A DNA stretch of 8,491 bases from Acidimicrobiia bacterium. GTDB lineage: Bacteria; Actinomycetota; Acidimicrobiia; Spongiisociales; ZC4RG35. The stretch spans positions 1 through 8,491 of the forward strand of contig JAOUGY010000159.1 of assembly GCA_029865445.1 (NCBI GenBank), in the 5' to 3' direction. This document shows positions 5,717-8,491 of the stretch, one piece after another; positions within the stretch are counted from its first letter, which is position 1; each line of letters starts with the position of its first letter. Position numbers and translations under genes: made by a program. The notes beneath the pieces are model-generated. The model made no database searches and had not been told where the DNA came from. It saw only the letters and a list, made by a program, of their open reading frames with translations.

Positions 5717-7744
5717 TCAATAGGCGACGAGTTCTTTGACCCGTTCCACCATGCCGGCGGCGTTCGGATAGACCATGTCTTCGAGCTCCTGGGCATACGG
5801 CATGCCGGGGATGTCCCCCAAGGCGTACCGTTTGACGGGGGCGTCGAGCCAGGCGAACGCTCGATCGGCGATCTGAGCGGCCACTTCGGCCCCGAATCCG
5901 CAGAACTCGTTGTCCTCGTGCACGATCAACGCACGACTGGTCTTGGCGATCGATGCTTCGATGGTGGGCCAGTCCAGGGGCTTCAACGACCGTAGGTCGA
6001 TGAGCTCCACCGAGATGCCGGCGCGTTCGAGATCTGACACGGCCTCTTGGGCGAAGTGCGTCATCGCCCCGTAGGTGATGAGTGTGGCGTCGGTTCCTTG
6101 GGCGCGAACTGCGGCTTGACCGAGCGGCACTCGCCAAGGGCCCTCGGGGAAAGGTCCCCGACCCAGCCGGTAGAGCTTCTTCGGCTCGAGAAACAACACC
6201 GGGTCGGGATCGTCGAAAGCGGCGTGGAGCAGCCCCTTCACGTCTGCGGGCGTGGAAGGAGCCACGACCTTCAAGCCTGGAACGTGGGCGTAGAACGCTT
6301 CGATCGACTGCGAGTGGTAGAGGGCTCCGCGGATGCCCCCGCCGTATGGCGTCCGGATCACCAGCGGCATGTTCCAGTGCCCGTCTGAGCGATAGTGGAC
6401 GCGGGCGACTTCCGACACGATCTGATCGAACGCCGGATGGATGTAGTCGGCGAACTGGATCTCGGGCATCGGCTTCAGTCCGGCGGCTGCCAGCCCGACG
6501 GCGACCCCGATGATCGAGGCCTCTGCGAGCGGGCTGTTGAAGCACCGCTCCTTCCCGAATCGTTCGGTCAGACCCTCGGTCGCCTTGAACACTCCACCCT
6601 TGCGTCCCCCCACGTCCTCGCCGAACACGAGTGCATCAGAGTTCGTTTCGAGGATCTCGTGCAAGGTGCGATTCACAGCTGTGATCAGATTCACCTCGGG
6701 ACCGGACGGAGGGGGCTCCGGCGCCGTGACCGCAACCGACGGTTCCACCACCCGGGCGTAGACGTTCCGGTAGGGATCATCGGGTCCGGGAGCGGCCTCG
6801 GCCTCTGCCACCGCCTTCGCGAGGTCGGTGTCGATCCGTTCGAGCAGGGCGCGTTCGTGAGTTTCGGAGAGGAGGCGTTCCTCGATCAGGTACTGCTTGA
6901 GCGTCACCACCGGATCGTTGCGACGCCACTCGTCGACCTCGTCGCGAGACCGGTAGAGACGATCGTCGTCATCGGAAGTGTGGGCGTAGTACCGATAGGT
7001 CTCGGCTTCGATGAGGGACGGTCCGTGGCTCGACCGAGCCCTCGCCACAGCTTCCTTCATCGTTCGGTACACGACCAGGGGGTCGTTGCCGTCGATGAGA
7101 TGGCCAGGGATGTTGTAGCCGGCGGCACGGTCGGCAATGCACCCTGCCACCTCCTGGGTGGCCGGCACGGAAATGGCGTACCGGTTGTTCTCGATGACGA
7201 ACACGAGGGGGAGTCGGTGGATTCCTGCCCAGTTCATCGCCTCGTGCCAATCGCCCTCCGAGGTGGATCCTTCTCCGCCGTACACCACCACGACGCCCGG
7301 TTCGCCTCGCTGGACGAGGCCATGAGCGATCCCTGCGGCGTGCGGATATTGAGTGCCGATGGTCGAAGACTGGGTGAACACGCGGCGGGCACGGTCAGAC
7401 CAGTGGTTGGGGAGCTGGCGTCCGCCCGACATCGGGTCGTCACGCTTGGCGAAAGTGGCGAGAAACACGTCGAGCACCGGAATTCCCCACGCCAATGCGA
7501 CGCCCATGTCCCGGTAGTACGGAAGGACCCAATCGACCTCCGGATCCAACGCCATCGCCGATGCCACCTGGATCGCTTCATGTCCGGACGAGCCCACGAC
7601 GAACGGAACGCGGCCCTGTCTGTTCAGAGCAAACATCCGGTCGTCGATCTTGCGCGCCATCAGCATCAGCTCGTACATGACGAGTACGTCTTCGTCGCTC
7701 AAGCCGAGGTCGCTGTGCAAGAGCTCCCGCTTCATCCATTCCAT
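5717..7744 (-). CDS. Fused alpha-beta E1 component of branched-chain 2-oxoacid dehydrogenase
   Basis: A complete 675-residue protein joining both E1 subunits, which carry out thiamine-diphosphate-dependent decarboxylation of 2-oxoacids and pass the acyl group to E2 lipoate. The alpha half spans about 1-325: SSGHEAIQVASAMAL (52-66), YYRDMGVALAWG (76-87), the diphosphate/Mg motif GEGSTSEGDW (157-166) through ENNRYAISVP (185-194), and the loop HTSDDDDRLYRSRDEVDEW (255-273). GEG in place of the usual GDG, plus this loop, resemble branched-chain E1 alpha. A linker rich in Pro, Ala and Glu (about 312-350) leads to the beta half: FGEDVGGRKGGVF (374-386), NSPLAEASIIGVAVGLA (403-419) and YHSQSIEAFY (476-485). 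The transketolase C-terminal domain covers about 530-675. Many bacteria keep alpha and beta as separate genes. The ATG at 7744 has GAGGG at 7757-7753, overlapping the upstream stop codon. It lies 11 bp after the amino acid dehydrogenase, supporting an operon. No E2 or E3 gene is seen. Confidence 0.93.
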   Translation of the reverse strand: MEWMKRELLHSDLGLSDEDVLVMYELMLMARKIDDRMFALNRQGRVPFVVGSSGHEAIQVASAMALDPEVDWVLPYYRDMGVALAWGIPVLDVFLATFAKRDDPMSGGRQLPNHWSDRARRVFTQSSTIGTQYPHAAGIAHGLVQRGEPGVVVVYGGEGSTSEGDWHEAMNWAGIHRLPLVFVIENNRYAISVPATQEVAGCIADRAAGYNIPGHLIDGNDPLVVYRTMKEAVARARSSHGPSLIEAETYRYYAHTSDDDDRLYRSRDEVDEWRRNDPVVTLKQYLIEERLLSETHERALLERIDTDLAKAVAEAEAAPGPDDPYRNVYARVVEPSVAVTAPEPPPSGPEVNLITAVNRTLHEILETNSDALVFGEDVGGRKGGVFKATEGLTERFGKERCFNSPLAEASIIGVAVGLAAAGLKPMPEIQFADYIHPAFDQIVSEVARVHYRSDGHWNMPLVIRTPYGGGIRGALYHSQSIEAFYAHVPGLKVVAPSTPADVKGLLHAAFDDPDPVLFLEPKKLYRLGRGPFPEGPWRVPLGQAAVRAQGTDATLITYGAMTHFAQEAVSDLERAGISVELIDLRSLKPLDWPTIEASIAKTSRALIVHEDNEFCGFGAEVAAQIADRAFAWLDAPVKRYALGDIPGMPYAQELEDMVYPNAAGMVERVKELVAY

Positions 7745-7752
7745 GTGCCTGA

Positions 7753-7757
7753 CCCTC
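7753..7757 (-). promoter_or_regulatory. Ribosome-binding site of the E1 gene overlapping the upstream stop codon
   Basis: GAGGG at 7757-7753 on the minus strand shares its GA with the TGA stop (7758-7756) of the amino acid dehydrogenase and sits eight bases before the E1 ATG. This arrangement suggests translational coupling in a two-gene transcript and fixes the E1 start at 7744 over the second methionine, three codons downstream. Confidence 0.6.
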
Positions 7758-8491
7758 AGTTCCTGTCGTCGCCGCTGCGTCGGAAGCGGCGGAGATCCCC
7801 GATGTCTTTCATGCGACGTTCCGCCCGGGCCACCGCGGCCTGATGGGGACTCACGCCCACGGTCTCGGCTTCGGCGAGGATCTTGGCCGTCGCCCGGCGG
7901 AGGTGCTCGACCCGGTGCAGGGCTCGCTGCCGCGAGTACCCCCGAAGTTCTTCAGCCACGTTGATGAGGCCTCCGGCGTTGACCACGAAATCCGGCGCAT
8001 AGAGGATCCCCCTGTCCGCGATCAGGTCGGCGTGGGTGTCATCGAGCAGCTGGTTGTTGGCGCTCCCGGCGATCGCGGCGCAGGCGAGGGCCGGAATCGT
8101 CGTATCGTCGAACACCGCACCCATCGCGCACGGCGACAGGATGTCACAATCGATCGAGAGGATCTCATCGGGTCCCACGACCTTGATCCCGAAGTCGTCG
8201 GCGACCTTGACCGCCGTGGGCTCATACGAGTCTGCGGCGACGACCTCGGCGCCCGCCGCCATGAGCAGCTCGACGTAGGCGTATCCCACCTTTCCGACGC
8301 CCTGGACCGCCACCTTGCGTCCCGACAGATCGTCGGAGTCCCAAAGGTGTTCGGCGACGGCCTGAACCGCCGCCAGCAGACCACGGGCCGTCATGGGCGA
8401 CGGGTCTCCGGACCCGCCCTCCTCCATCGGCGTGCCCAGCGCCCAGCGGGTCTCTCGCCTGATGATCTCCATGTCCGACGACGTTGTCCCC
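7756..8491 (-). CDS. Leucine/valine dehydrogenase-like NAD-dependent amino acid dehydrogenase (ELFV family), N-terminus outside window
   Basis: The frame is open from the right edge (8491) to the TGA at 7758-7756, giving 244 residues of the C-terminal two thirds. An ATG at 8472 lies inside conserved sequence (GTTSSDMEIIRRET), so it is internal. Recognisable parts are GGSGDPSPMTARG, the Rossmann motif VAVQGVGKVGYAYVE with an acidic residue ending the next strand (VVAADSYEP, favouring NAD), DILSPCAMGAVFDD, IAGSANNQL and YAPDFVVNAGGLINVAEEL. These match Bacillus-type leucine dehydrogenase closely in order and spacing. The enzyme reversibly deaminates leucine, valine or isoleucine to 2-oxoacids. 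The catalytic lysine and aspartate of the N-terminal domain lie just beyond the edge, so activity cannot be confirmed. The neighbour just downstream, a branched-chain E1, uses its product, which supports the branched-chain assignment over glutamate or phenylalanine. Confidence 0.9.
   Translation of the reverse strand, partial: GTTSSDMEIIRRETRWALGTPMEEGGSGDPSPMTARGLLAAVQAVAEHLWDSDDLSGRKVAVQGVGKVGYAYVELLMAAGAEVVAADSYEPTAVKVADDFGIKVVGPDEILSIDCDILSPCAMGAVFDDTTIPALACAAIAGSANNQLLDDTHADLIADRGILYAPDFVVNAGGLINVAEELRGYSRQRALHRVEHLRRATAKILAEAETVGVSPHQAAVARAERRMKDIGDLRRFRRSGDDRN

Noticed and set aside
4468..5796. Minus-strand frame of 442 codons and plus-strand frame 4623-5723 over the amidase
   Set aside because: Both are Arg/Gly-rich shadows of the amidase, whose catalytic triad is intact in the chosen frame.
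5717..7744. Possibility that the alpha-beta E1 fusion is a frameshift or missed-stop artefact
   Set aside because: The reading frame is continuous, with a plausible Pro/Ala/Glu linker and complete domains on both sides; fused E1 proteins are known.
6395..7843. Plus-strand open frame of 482 codons opposite the E1 gene
   Set aside because: Antisense shadow caused by high GC; its product is rich in His, Arg, Val and Asp with no family signature, while the opposite strand encodes an unmistakable E1.
1..8491. CRISPR arrays, tRNA or rRNA genes, toxin-antitoxin pairs, phage genes
   Set aside because: No regularly spaced repeats, no tRNA T-loop pattern, and no short paired genes with such features were found on either strand.

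Overview
The window is GC-rich, densely coded bacterial DNA. High GC, sparse Shine-Dalgarno signals, a luciferase-like oxidoreductase of the type that often uses coenzyme F420, and TANNNT-style promoter elements all suggest an actinobacterium, perhaps Acidimicrobiia-like and environmental. That placement is inference; no marker gene is present. No RNA gene, CRISPR array, transposase or phage gene was seen.

Layout. (1) 1-794, minus: N-terminal 264 residues of a luciferase-like monooxygenase, running off the left edge. (2) 795-876: short AT-richer divergent promoter region. (3) 877-2022, plus: complete M20 metallopeptidase of the carboxypeptidase G2 type. (4) 2011-2457, minus: only the C-terminal domain of a 2-oxoacid dehydrogenase E1 beta subunit, overlapping the peptidase 3' end by 12 bp. 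(5) About 2452-2462: abrupt head-to-head junction. (6) 2463-2807, plus: only the C-terminal part of a sugar ABC transporter substrate-binding protein, followed by a perfect 13-bp hairpin and (7) a complete RbsC-type permease, 2861-3889. (8) 3890-4197: non-coding, with inverted repeats and a candidate leaderless promoter. (9) 4198-5682, plus: amidase-signature enzyme resembling 6-aminohexanoate cyclic dimer hydrolase. (10) 5717-7744, minus: branched-chain 2-oxoacid dehydrogenase E1 with alpha and beta subunits fused in one chain. (11) 7756-8491, minus: C-terminal two thirds of a leucine/valine-type amino acid dehydrogenase, running off the right edge, 11 bp upstream of the E1 gene.

How the genes work together. 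The right-hand pair forms a credible operon for branched-chain amino acid breakdown: the dehydrogenase makes the 2-oxoacid and the E1 decarboxylates it. E2 and E3 are not in the window. The binding-protein and permease genes are part of a ribose/galactose-type importer whose ATPase is not seen. The amidase, peptidase and luciferase-like gene look like unlinked catabolic or housekeeping genes.

The most notable observation is the junction near 2455. Two unrelated genes, both missing their N-terminal coding parts, abut with only a few bases between them. This is either a real rearrangement breakpoint or a chimeric assembly, so linkage across it should not be trusted yet. I found no convincing new biological system; the remaining genes belong to known families.
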